NCBI RefSeq assembly: GCF_048569485.1
Contig: NC_134360.1
Coordinates: 204,845,692-204,909,691 of the forward strand
From: Anomaloglossus baeobatrachus
Taxonomy: Eukaryota > Chordata > Amphibia > Anura > Aromobatidae
Length of the DNA: 64,000 nt
Reading direction: 5' to 3'
This document shows positions 9,401 to 18,096 of the stretch, piece by piece (positions within the stretch are counted from its first letter, which is position 1; each line of letters opens with the position of its first letter). The position numbers and the translations under genes are program-made. Below the pieces are notes generated by a model, which saw nothing but the letters and a program-made list of their open reading frames with translations, was not told the DNA's origin and did no database searches.

Positions 9401-11578
9401 ATCGGACCTCCGGGAGGCCCCTTGGCTTCCAGCACTCCCACTGCGGGTGACAGCGGCCACAGCCGCTGCGACCGTGGGTCGTGCCTGCTCCTCCTCCGTT
9501 CCTGACCAAGTCGCCGGTTCAGGCAGACCTACCTGGCTTCCTGACACCCCGGTTGTGGGGGAACCATGCACCGAGATCTTACCTGGGAGCACTTCCGCTC
9601 CTGGACCGGCCCCAATCTCACCTGCCTGTTCCCCTCCTGCAGCAACAGAACCCCGCTGTGAAATCTCTGGGGACCCCACACTTGCTGTGGTAGCCCCCAC
9701 CCCACACACTGGTCCTCCCCCTGCAGCACCCTGCTCTCTGCTTATCCCTGCAGAGGGCAACAGATCCCAGCTCACAGGCTGATTACTTGTAGAGGCATTG
9801 TCACACCTTTCTCTGACCCCCTCCCCTGTCACAGCTGCAGCTGTGTGTGTGTCTATGGTGTCTATGCAAGCAGAAATATCAGAGTTCACTCCCTCCTCCC
9901 TTACATCATTCATAGATAACACATTAACATTGTCCGGAGGTATGTCAGTACTGGCTGAAGGTTCAGCCCTTGGTGGGGGCCCAAACTGGGAGGTTATCTG
10001 CCCCAAATCTGTCCCAAGTAGCACGTTTGCGGGGATCCGATCAGTTACCCCCACCTCCCTTACCCCTCGCCCTGCGCCCCAGTCCACATAAATGTCAGCA
10101 ACAGGCAGCGCCGGGTCAATGCCTCCAATCCCGGAGACAGCGAGGGTTTTTCCCGGGATCAAGTCTTGGGGGGACACCATGTCAGGCCGCACCAGAGTCA
10201 CCTCCGAGGCGCTGTCTCGCAGTCCTATGGTCACAGACCGGCCGACGGTGACAGGTTGGAAGCTGTCCAGGGACCTACCACCACCCCCACCCACACAATA
10301 CACCTTGGGCGGCCCTTGGGACGGGGACGGAGCCGGGGCCTTGGGACGCTGAGGGCACATGGCCTTGAAGTGTCCAGGTAGGTTGCACTGGTGGCACCGT
10401 CTTGGTTCTGCCACGGGCCTGGAGAGGGGAGTTGAGGGGGACACCCCCTGCAGTCTAGGGGCAGGTGGGGCAGTCGTAGAATTCATCTTACCCCCTCTCC
10501 AGGTGCTGCTGGTGGCTGCTCTCCTGGCCTCAGGAGCCCGATTGTTGGTGTAGTCATCGGCCAGGGCAGCTGTAGCCGTGGACCCCTTTGGCTTCTGGTC
10601 TCGGATGAACTGGCGGAGATCCTCAGGGCAGTTCCACAAGAGTTGCTCCGTGATGAACAAGTCCAGGATCTCCGGTCCGGTGGAAAGCTGCAGGCCTTGG
10701 GTCCAGTGGTCGGCAGCTCGGGCAAGTGCCCGCCGGTGGTCAGCCCAGGAGTCCTTTGGTCCCTTTTGCAGGGTCCGGAACTTCTTGCGGTAGGACTCTG
10801 GAGTGAGGTTGTACTGTTGGATCAGGGCCCGCTTGATGGCGTCGTAGCCCTGATCTGCCTCAGCAGGCAAGTCCCCAAGGATATCCAGGGCCTTACCCCT
10901 TAAACGGGGGGTCAGGTATTTGGCCCACTGGTCCTTGTCCAGATGGTGCTGCAAGCAAGTCCGTTCAAAAGCAGTCAGGAAAGAGTCCAAGTCTCCATCC
11001 TTCTCCAGCACTGGGAAGTCCTCAACACGGACCTTTGGAAGTTTGGTGTCTTGAAGGTCACGTGTGGCTGATGAGGGCCGGAGCTGAGCTAGCTGCAGCT
11101 GGTGGTCACGGTCTGCCTGTTGCCGTCGCTCTTCACGTGCTGCTTGCCGCTCCGCAGCCTCACGCGCTGCTTGCCGCTCCGCAGCCTCAGCGTCACGCGC
11201 CGCCTGCCGCTCTGCCCTGTGCTCTGCCAGGAGTTCCTTGTAGCCCTCCTGGTCTCCAGCCTGGAGAAGGGCCATAGCCATTTGAAGAAGGCTATCCGAG
11301 CCTCCCAGGCTCGGTGGAATGGCACGTGGTGATCTGCGGCCCGCTGCGGAGCCTGGTGCTTCACTGTCCATTGCAGAGCGGAGGGCTGGCATCTGGCTCG
11401 TTGAGGACCCTTGGGTGAGCTGCTCCTCATCTTGTCCATAATTGCCAGGTTGGGCGATGTCCTCTGCAGAGCTGTTCTCTGGCGTCGGGCTCTTGGAGGG
11501 CTCGTGGACAACCTCCTCATCGTCTCTGGCCTGAGCATCGGCCATTCCTTTGGCTTTGCTCCTGGTGCTCTCAGCCAT
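6467..11578 (-). CDS. Gag-Pol polyprotein of LTR element A (1703 aa)
   Basis: A single open frame holds all parts of a Ty3/Gypsy polyprotein. Residues about 120-165 are an Ala/Arg/Glu-rich helix, likely a coiled coil. Residues about 180-345 are the capsid-like part; its end (about 260-345, with ILDLFITEQLL and CPEDLRQFIRDQKP) reads like a SCAN domain. A CCHC zinc knuckle (CHQCNLPGHFKAMC) lies at about 392-406 and the aspartic-protease region at about 440-530. A Ser/Gly/Ala-rich linker of about 250 residues follows. Integrase begins with an HHCC finger (about 839-877) and continues to a DD35E core with Asp and Glu near 965 and 1001. Reverse transcriptase has FCVDYRGLN and YLDDIAVF (about 1312-1420), and RNase H has QTDASDFGLG (about 1560). 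The integrase-first order is the Gmr1 arrangement. The stop falls just inside the 3' LTR. Confidence 0.95.
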   Translation of the reverse strand: MAESTRSKAKGMADAQARDDEEVVHEPSKSPTPENSSAEDIAQPGNYGQDEEQLTQGSSTSQMPALRSAMDSEAPGSAAGRRSPRAIPPSLGGSDSLLQMAMALLQAGDQEGYKELLAEHRAERQAARDAEAAERQAAREAAERQAAREERRQQADRDHQLQLAQLRPSSATRDLQDTKLPKVRVEDFPVLEKDGDLDSFLTAFERTCLQHHLDKDQWAKYLTPRLRGKALDILGDLPAEADQGYDAIKRALIQQYNLTPESYRKKFRTLQKGPKDSWADHRRALARAADHWTQGLQLSTGPEILDLFITEQLLWNCPEDLRQFIRDQKPKGSTATAALADDYTNNRAPEARRAATSSTWRGGKMNSTTAPPAPRLQGVSPSTPLSRPVAEPRRCHQCNLPGHFKAMCPQRPKAPAPSPSQGPPKVYCVGGGGGRSLDSFQPVTVGRSVTIGLRDSASEVTLVRPDMVSPQDLIPGKTLAVSGIGGIDPALPVADIYVDWGAGRGVREVGVTDRIPANVLLGTDLGQITSQFGPPPRAEPSASTDIPPDNVNVLSMNDVREEGVNSDISACIDTIDTHTAAAVTGEGVRERCDNASTSNQPVSWDLLPSAGISREQGAAGGGPVCGVGATTASVGSPEISQRGSVAAGGEQAGEIGAGPGAEVLPGKISVHGSPTTGVSGSQVGLPEPATWSGTEEEQARPTVAAAVAAVTRSGSAGSQGASRRSDSSSPSDQVAAESGGGQDTGPGVLTEDVTVSSILATSSQGFQAALEADDSLKALKEQAAQPPSDSDPERVVWDQGRLYRATVQQGSPEAWPRDRQLVVPYPFRTELLRIAHEIPMAGHLGIAKTKARLNQHFYWPKMGADVAAYCRSCETCQRVGKAGPHPKAPLVSLPIIDEPFRRVAVDLVGPLAIPSSSGKRFILTVVDYATRYPEAVALSSIRADKVATALLEIFSRVGFPQEMLTDRGTQFMSQLMEALCKQVQVRHLVASPYHPQTNGLCERFNGTLKQMLKMLVDSHGRDWERYLPHLLFAYREVPQASTGFSPFELLYGRRVRGPLALVKEAWEGDLATPGVSVIEYVMRFRDKMQALTQLVHDNMAQAQADQKRWYDQNACERTYQVGQKVWVLVPVPQDKLQAAWEGPYLVYQQLNPVTYLVTLDPARGRRKPVHVNMMKAHHEREACALPVCNLPEEGEAETLLDMLAQVRAGGSIEDVEVGHQLLEDQRSQLWATVLPFRGLFTNQPGRTDLAVHHVDTGDHPPIRRSAYRVSLEVQQHMRQEIDEMLKLGVIQASNSAWASPVVLVPKKDRTTRFCVDYRGLNAVTVADAYPMPRIDDLLDQLAGAQYLTIMDLSRGYWRIPLTRKARERSAFITPFGLYESTVMPFGMRNAPATFQRMVNTLLKGLEGYAAAYLDDIAVFSPTWEDHLEHLAQVLRRVHRAGLTIKPGKCQLAMSEVQYLGHRVGGGTLKPEPEKVEAIASWPTPRTKKQVMSFLGTAGYYRRFVPCYSSLAKPLTDLTKKKLPSAVDWTMDCETAFRALKDALSSPPVLQAADFTRPFVVQTDASDFGLGAVLSQVDSASQEHPVLYLSRKLLPREVAYSTMEKECLAIVWALQRLQPYLYGRHFIVETDHNPLSWLHTVSGTNGRLLRWSLALQQYNFTIRHKRGRDHGNADGLSRQGEVADGRTGEHRSVLPPSALKRGEV
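6472..6484 (-). other. Polypurine tract of element A
   Basis: On the minus strand this reads as an AAAAGGGGGGAGG run directly before the TGTGAGG start of the 3' LTR. This is the usual place and composition of the primer for plus-strand DNA synthesis in LTR elements. Confidence 0.85.
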
Positions 11579-11760
11579 TCTTGCAGACTTTGGTCACTGA
11601 CACAGAACTGACACCTGATGCCTCCACACACCTTACAGTATCTGCACTCTGACACTCTAGTGTTGAGCTAGTCTGAAGACCCCAGCAGCCACAGCTGCTG
11701 CAGGCAGTCTTTAGTGTCTGGGAGTATGGGTCTCACACTCACACACACTATTATCTCGAT

Positions 11761-11780
11761 CCCACCGCTTGCCACCAATA
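11761..11780 (-). promoter_or_regulatory. Candidate primer-binding site of element A
   Basis: Directly after the 5' LTR the minus strand reads TATTGGTGGCAAGCGGTGGG. Element B has nearly the same motif in the same place. Position and conservation support a tRNA primer site; I could not assign the tRNA. Confidence 0.65.
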
Positions 11781-13063
11781 TGTCACGAACCACCGGGGGG
11801 GTCACTCAGAAATCCCCCGCGCTGGCTACCAGTACGTCACAATCGGGGTGTAACAAGTGGGGGGTCACCCCTCCTTTATACCTCCCGACCGACAGACAGA
11901 GCACGTGATGCGCTCTCTAGCGCCCCTCTTATAGTCAGGCCAATTATGGAATTGCCCGACGATAAGCAAGGAGGCCGCTATACTACTTATGCCGATTATT
12001 GAAGGGTCCCCGGTGAGAGTAGGGTATATATTCCCCCGACCTCCGCGGGCGGAATATATAAAACCTCCCCGAATCTCACTGGCCTCCCCACAATAATCCT
12101 TGGCACAAACTCGCTGCCACCAACCGCTTCACGGTAACTATTAGCCGAACACACGGACGTGGGGTTCAAGATCGAGATAACAGAACAGCCCAAGATTAAT
12201 TATATAATTTAATCAGCCTAAAGCACACTAGAAACTACAATATATACAATAGGGAATCTACAGAATATACATATGTCAGAGTACAGTTACAGATAAAGCA
12301 TGGTTTACAAACAGGCATACACAGTCCCAGCAGTTACCTTGTGCGTCTGGCCACAGGGGGGCGCTGTAGACCAGGTTTCTAGGATCCTTCCCACAGATGT
12401 TTCCTACACGTGACCCCCAGCGAAAGAACACTGGAAAAATGGCCGAAGTAGGGTTATCAACCTGGGCAAATCCAGGTCCCCTCCTACCTTCGTGACCTCA
12501 GAGGGAGCACTGCTCCACCCCTGGCTGGAGTTATGGACAAAATCCACAACATGGAATATGGCCATAACTTGGCCTGGGAGCGTCGTAGGCGGACGCCAAT
12601 GCTCTCATTGTGACAGTTATGAATTTAGCTACAGAATGAGAGGTTTCATGACTTGTCTACTAGTTCCACATTGGCTGATATCACGCCTGGGGTATTTCCC
12701 AAGCTCCCGCTCCCATAAAAAAGGTGTGCCAGCATCGTCCGCATGCGAAAACACCATTTTTATGGTTGCCGTATTTATCGGAAATATGGCTTGCGAGATA
12801 TGAACCATTTTTTACTGGAGTCGTTCTGTCTGGCTAGTTCCAGAGCCTTATAATGAGATACAACTCTTGTTACAGGGTGACGGCAGGGAGTCATCCTGTG
12901 TCCTTTGTTCCCACATCACCTAATTTCCATATCACAGGAGATGGCCATGGGATGGGTTGCTAAACAAGTTGTGTGAAGGAAAGGGGGGGTGACACCAGGA
13001 GAGGGCTTCCTGACATAACTTGAATATCATGATTTATCGTCATATCTCCGGATTTACCTCACA
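11781..13063 (-). repeat. 5' LTR of element A
   Basis: This is the upstream LTR in element orientation, the same length as the copy at 5189-6471 and with one base difference seen. It should hold the element's promoter. A palindromic segment near 12025-12060 (TATATATTCCCCC, then GGCGGAATATATAAAA) contains a TATA-like word but lies on the plus strand, so I do not call the start site. The right target duplication AATGC follows at 13064-13068. Confidence 0.95.
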
Positions 13064-13136
13064 AATGCCATTAAAGATTGTTGATGAAAAAAATAAAAAA
13101 GGTCTGATGTCATTTCCTTATTCAAAATGTTCATTG

Positions 13137-13258
13137 TATGCAGGAGAGCAGACAGCAGCTGCAGAACTACAAGGCTCAGCATCCTCCATTCACTAGTGTA
13201 TGCAGGAGAGCAGACAGCAGCTGCAGAACTACAAGGCTCAGCATCCTCCATCCAGGAC
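13137..13258 (+). repeat. Two-unit tandem duplication, about 63-bp period
   Basis: GTATGCAGGAGAGCAGACAG and the 35 bases after it, ending CAGCATCCTCCAT, occur twice in a row (from about 13136 and 13198) with almost no difference. This is a recent local duplication in the loop of the foldback repeat. Confidence 0.85.
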
Positions 13259-13264
13259 TGTATG

Positions 13265-13860
13265 CAGTTTTTTACCCAAAAAGAAAAAAAAAATGACATG
13301 GGCTTCGCCATATTTTTGTATGCTAGCCGGGTACAGCAGGCAGGTACGGGCTGCCCCCAACCCCCAGCTGCCTATTTGTACCCGGCTGGGAACCAAAAAC
13401 ATAGAGAAGCCCTTTTTTTTTTTTAAATTATTTCATGAATTTCATGAAATAATTTAAAAAAAAAATTACGTAAGCTTCGCCTAATTTTAGTGTCCAGCCG
13501 GGTACAACTAGGCAGCTGGGGATTGGAATCCACAGTGAAGGGTGCCCAAGCTTTCTGGGCACCCCCACTGCGAATTGCAGTCCGCAGCCACCCCGGAAAA
13601 TGGCGCTTTCATAGAAGCGCCATCTTCTGGCGCTGTATCCAACTCTTCCAGCTGCCCTGATGCCGGGTGGCTAGCTAGGTAATAATGGAGTTAGGGCTAG
13701 CTGTATATTATCAGCTAGCCCTAAGCCCGAAATTCATGGTATCACGCCAATATTAGACATGGCCACCATGAATTTCTAGTAATGATAAAAAAAAAAGAAC
13801 ACACAGAAAAATATTTTTATTAGAAATAAAACACAACACAATTAGTGACTCCATCTTTAT
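13265..13860 (-). repeat. Right inverted arm of the foldback repeat
   Basis: Reverse complement of 3665-4240. The ATTTCATGAATTTCATGAAAT palindrome core near 13430-13450 makes a small hairpin of its own. Beyond 13860 the two sides of the foldback no longer match. Confidence 0.85.
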
Positions 13861-14386
13861 TGAAATAAAGAACCCCCCTCCGCAGTAATCCTGGGTTAGG
13901 GTCCCGCGCAGTCCAATCAGGATCCAATATCATCTGATCGGTTTTGCTGGAAGGCAAAGCGATCAGATGATGTGTCAGGTTAAACTACGTGAATCACATG
14001 ACACATCAGCTGATTGTATAAAAGCCGATTATACAATCAGCTGAAGCATCGGTGCAAAAAAAAATAAATAAATAAATACTCACGTCTGTGCTGATTACCG
14101 GCAGCTCCTGCAGCGGAGTCTGATCCTGGCCCATCACTGCAGGAGCTGCCGGTAATCAGCTGATGAAGTCCCCTGACGGCAGGATCAGCTGATAGCCGGC
14201 CGGGCGCGAAAAAGCCGGCGAGACTACGATCAGCTGATGCGTCAGGTGACTGCATCAGGTGATCCACCGCCAGGTCCTGCAAGCTTCGTGCGTGCCCCGG
14301 GGAGACTGCACACAGCCGAAGCGGCGGGACCGAGACAGGGGCTGGAAGCGGACATGGCACCGGGACCCTGCAGACAGGTGAGTATG

Positions 14387-14582
14387 ACATACACACACAC
14401 ACATACACACACACACACTGTATATACACACACACACTGTATATACATACACACTGTATATACACACATACACTGTATATACGCGCACACACTGTATATA
14501 CACACACACTGTATATACACACACACTGTATATACACACACACACTGTATATACACACACACTGTATATACACACACACTTT
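14387..14582. repeat. CA-rich minisatellite with CTGTATATACA units
   Basis: Units of ACACACACACTGTATATAC, 17-22 bp long, repeat about nine times. Long open frames on both strands in this stretch are repeat shadows (Cys-Val-Tyr or His-Thr-Val runs) and are not genes. Confidence 0.9.
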
Positions 14583-14959
14583 CTTCCCCTGGCTGTGTAG
14601 AGCTGCTGCTGTCTCTGTATGATTGATCTCAGTGCATCCACTGGGAAGAGGCAGGGAGGAGGGTTTGGGTGGGAGCAGAGTGGGTGTAATAGACACAATG
14701 GGTGTGTTAGATAAGCCAGACACCGCCCTAGAGCCACAAAGAATTCTGGGACTTGTAGGAACTGAACACAGGAAGTCAGAGGAGAGATTAACCCCATCAG
14801 AGCTGGAGCCAGCAATGACCGTGTGCTGCTAGTGCACAATAAAAGGTAATTTTGCTGAAAAAACATAATAGATGTGTTGAGGGGCACATATTGGCAAGAT
14901 TTATCAGAAAAAAAAAAATCAGTTTTGGTAACTGGACAACTTCTTTAATGAAGTCACTG

Positions 14960-16000
14960 CAGTTTTAGCCATGGGTTTTTTTAAGCTCCACATAGAAGCG
15001 TCCAGAGAAAAAAAAAAGCACCAAAACCAGAGTTCTGTGGCGTCTTCTCATGGAATCTCATCCACTTTGCTTGGCCAGTTAAACACAGCAGAATTTATTT
15101 GCAAAAAAAAAAAAGCAGCAGATAAACCCGGCATTTACACTACATGTGAACACGGACTAAATGTTCAAGTAAAGTGGATATGACGTCATGAAATCTCCGA
15201 CCTCGGTGAGTCTAAAGACGCTGCTGAACTGTGCAGTTTTGGTGGGATTCTTTCTTTAGTTTTTTTTTTCTCTATAGGCTTCCTGGTGGAGTCTGGAAAA
15301 AAAAAACACAAAAGAAAAAAAAATGGCGTATTTTTAAATGCAGTATCAAAGCTTTTCTGTAGTATTAAAATGCATTAAAAACCAAGATTCACATCTGCAC
15401 CAAACATGTATCAAATATCGGGGAGAATGCATAAAAAAAACACAACAAACATGCAATAATCATATTATTACTGTGTTGTTTGGTGCGGACACCTGCAGAA
15501 AAAACACAGCATTGACGCTACGTGTAAACATCGCCTCAGCGATATATTTTTATTACATTTTTAATGGATGTAATAGAGAAAAATAATTATAATCAATTGT
15601 GCCAGTTTTTTCACACCATTTACCGATCCCCATTAATAATCTGATCACTGTGTTTTTTGGGTCATTACGATTACAGGCACACCAAATATGTCCATGTTAT
15701 TTGCTGATTTGTGATATGTATTATTTTTGTAAAAAAGCGCAATAAAAATTAAATTCTATTTTTTTTAGTAATTTGTTTTTAGACAAAGAAAAAAACTTTA
15801 GAAAACAGGACATAGCGATACACTGCTCTATACAATGGATCTCTATGTCCAGTATAATCTGCTGTGGAGTCAAAGGCTGCTCTGCAGCTTCAAGTATACA
15901 AAATTCTCTCTCTGATTTCAGCAGAGCTTCTGGCTCCACAGTTAAGGCTTCTGCAACATGGTTGAAAGCTGCTGGTTATTTAGGAAAAAAAGAATATGAC

Positions 16001-16005
<5 letters not shown>
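14960..16005. other. Non-coding, A/T-tract-rich intergenic DNA
   Basis: Many short poly-A and poly-T runs, with short inverted matches such as TTTACACTACATGTGAACACG against CTACGTGTAAACATCG suggesting remnants of a foldback repeat. There is no convincing coding frame or RNA gene. Confidence 0.4.
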
Positions 16006-16008
<3 letters not shown>

Positions 16009-16037
<29 letters not shown>

Positions 16038-16066
16038 TGTGTGCGTGTGTGTACGTGTGTGCGTGC

Positions 16067-16117
<51 letters not shown>

Positions 16118-16130
16118 CATATAAACACAC

Positions 16131-16180
<50 letters not shown>
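16009..16180. repeat. Compound microsatellite (GT)n-(TA)n
   Basis: A GTGTGT tract with scattered GTGC and GTAC steps turns directly into (TA)n. This is a typical highly mutable dinucleotide locus. Confidence 0.95.
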
Positions 16181-16181
<1 letters not shown>

Positions 16182-16435
16182 TAATCTTCTTCTGGCCTCT
16201 CTATCTGCAATACAGGTCAAGATTACCATGTTCTCCCATAGCCCTTGGTACAGGCAGTGGCTTAATGGTAGAGCTGCTGTCTATGGACAAAGAGCTCATA
16301 GATTATGGTCTTGTCCAGTGAAATCAGAGCAAATGAGAATTTTATTCTTGAGTTAATTTATTCAGTGGACTTAGAGGGCGAGACAGGACAACCCCTTTAA
16401 CTACAAGGAAGAGACTCAGACACTGTTTTGTATTA

Positions 16436-16791
16436 GGGTATGTGCAATCGTTGCGTTCTGGCGTGACAAATAAAACGCAGCGTTTTGTCACTGCATGTTC
16501 GTTTCAAAACGCTGCGTTTTGGATGAATTTTAAATGCAGAATGGATGCGTTCTGGATGCTTGCTCTCCCATAGACAGATAGGGAAAAGCAACCAAAACGC
16601 ACAAAAGAAGTGACATGTTGCTTTTTAGAACGCATCGATTTTGTAAAAAATTTGGCATCCAAAACGCAACGTGTGCATTGAATTTGCTTAATTCTCATAG
16701 ACTTTGCTGGGGACGCAGAACACATGCGTTTATGCTGCAGTTCAAAACACTGCATGATTGCATGTAAATACGCCAACATGCACACAGACCC
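16436..16791. repeat. Foldback repeat rich in AAACGCAGCGTTTT
   Basis: Starts AGGGTATGTGCAATCGTTGCG and ends in related inverted sequence near CCAACATGCACACAGACCC. Between them the words AAAACGCAGCG, CGCTGCGTTTTG and AAAACGCAACG recur in both orientations. No reading frame. It resembles small non-autonomous DNA elements but I cannot assign a family. Confidence 0.5.
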
Positions 16792-17099
16792 TTATAGTGT
16801 GTAATGAGCATGTGAAAAGGTCATGGTGAAGTGAGGAGGAGCAGGGGAGCTGTGATATCGCTAATTGTGATTGGTGGATCCTGAGTTGACAGCTGTGTAT
16901 AGAGGTGTTAACAGTCATTGTAAGCATGCCTCTGCTTATAAGTAAACTTCTAAAAACTCTTCCAGGAACCTCACGAAGTACAAGTGTAAAATAGTCTAGT
17001 GGCCACTGTGAAAATTGTAAGAGTAACAATTTTTTATTTTTTTTTCTATCTCACACATACGTATTTTTGTTTTTCAGTTGTAGGTCATCGGCTGACAAC

Positions 17100-17555
17100 A
17101 CATTCCCTGTGAACTTTATTGGAAAAGCAACAATATTTAGTTTTTATTGTATTTGAACAGTAATAGACAAATGTCAGTTTCTAACAAACAACTTTATATA
17201 CATTTCTAGGACATTAAAAAAACTGCACAATGTTACACATCGGTCATAAAAGAACAAGTGTTTCAAAAACTAAGTCTGGTTCACAAAATGACAGCACACA
17301 CAGGACAGTAGTCACTTTCTCATACAATTAGTAATAAGAGGGTTTCCCATCGCTACTTCTGATAGGTCAGTTACGTCACTCAGAGGCCGATATTCTGATG
17401 TATGGAATCAGATTCCAGCCATTGTATCCGGGAACACGAGGCGGGTAATAATGGGTGGAGTAGTGGTTGAAATCTTATCCCCGGCGCAGACTGGCAAAGT
17501 TTTACCAAACAGTGAGTGGAAACGGTAAGACGGCGTACAGTCCAGGAGAAATGGA
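17100..17555 (-). other. Probable 3' UTR of the RAB3 gene
   Basis: The stretch directly downstream of the RAB3 stop codon contains no identified repeat, unlike most of the window. AATAAA signals on the minus strand lie at 17148-17143 and 17120-17115, so the transcript probably ends near 17090-17105. The 3' UTR boundary is inferred. Confidence 0.55.
17115..17120 (-). terminator. Poly(A) signal AATAAA, RAB3 gene
   Basis: Canonical AATAAA on the minus strand, 436 bp after the stop codon. A second one lies 28 bp upstream (17148-17143). Both are in the right place for the end of the host transcript. Confidence 0.5.
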
Positions 17556-17743
17556 TTAACATGAACATTTTTGCTGTATGGGGACATCAGAGTCTGTGAA
17601 GCGCAGGTTTTTCGCGCCGCTGGCTGCCGAATGCTCATTGTCCAGACTCTCCGACATCTTGTCACAGATGATATCCACAAGACGCTCAAAGACTTGCTTC
17701 ACCTGAATGTTCTCCTTTGCGCTTGCTTCAAAAAATTCAAACC
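17556..17743 (-). CDS. rab3b: RAB3-family GTPase, last coding exon
   Basis: Encodes FEFFEASAKENIQVKQVFER and continues to QQKCSC and a TAA stop at 17558-17556. EASAK is the G5 guanine-binding motif. The final Cys-Ser-Cys is the double geranylgeranylation signal that anchors RAB3 proteins to secretory vesicles. The exon starts after AG at 17745-17744 with GG, which completes the Gly codon begun by the upstream exon. RAB3 proteins regulate calcium-triggered exocytosis. The hypervariable tail (KNLRFTD, then QQKCSC) is nearest to what I recall of RAB3B (KNTRLSD, QQNCSC). VKQVFERLVD resembles RAB3D, so the paralogue is not certain. Confidence 0.9.
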
Positions 17744-17940
17744 CTATTAAAATGGAAGAAAAAGTATATAAATACACAATAATTTATTTTTTCAACTACG
17801 TTATTTTTTTAATGTGCCATGTCATGTGTATTCATACTTCAGAGCAGCATTCATAATTCAGTTCTGGCTTTCACACTTTGCCATGGTCTCAAAAAATGCA
17901 GACACCCTGTTGGGGACATTATATACATATATACACATTT

Positions 17941-18075
<135 letters not shown>

Positions 18076-18096
18076 ATACTGTATATACATTACATA

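Larger units (their letters stand above)
5189..13063 (-). mobile_element. LTR retrotransposon A, Gmr1-like Ty3/Gypsy, looks whole
   Basis: Two 1283-bp LTRs (5189-6471 and 11781-13063) flank one long gag-pol frame on the minus strand. A perfect 5-bp target duplication, AATGC, lies at 5184-5188 and 13064-13068. Both LTRs start TGTGAGG and end GACA in element orientation. A primer-site-like motif follows the 5' LTR and a purine tract precedes the 3' LTR. Integrase comes before reverse transcriptase in the polyprotein, which is the order known for the Gmr1 clade of Ty3/Gypsy. The LTRs differ at a single position by eye, so the insertion is recent. It landed in the loop of a TTAA-bounded foldback repeat. 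Confidence 0.95.
2342..14948. repeat. TTAA-bounded foldback repeat interrupted by LTR element A
   Basis: The left end reads TTAAAGGGGTGGTTCACCC at 2342. The right end, read on the minus strand from 14948, is TTAAAGAAGTTGTCCAGT. Long arms at about 3665-4240 and 13265-13860 are reverse complements of each other, including the palindromic word ATTTCATGAAATTCATGAA. No transposase reading frame is visible, so it is probably a non-autonomous element or a merger of several. Element A (5189-13063) sits between the arms; removing it leaves about 4.7 kb. The outer boundaries are inferred from the end motifs and are less certain than the arms. Confidence 0.55.

Noticed and set aside
14037-14887. Open frames rich in Cys-Val-Tyr or His-Thr
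   Set aside because: They come from the CA/TATATA minisatellite, and equally long frames occur on both strands.
16250-16315. tRNA-like head (GGCAGTGGCTTAATGGTAGAG, like a box A)
   Set aside because: The box B region is too degenerate and no cloverleaf forms. It may be a SINE remnant but cannot be supported.
15773-16356. Open frames with Tyr-Ile or Cys-Val runs near 16 kb, 18 kb, 40 kb, 56 kb and 61 kb
   Set aside because: All are read-through of (TA)n, (GT)n or (CA)n microsatellites.
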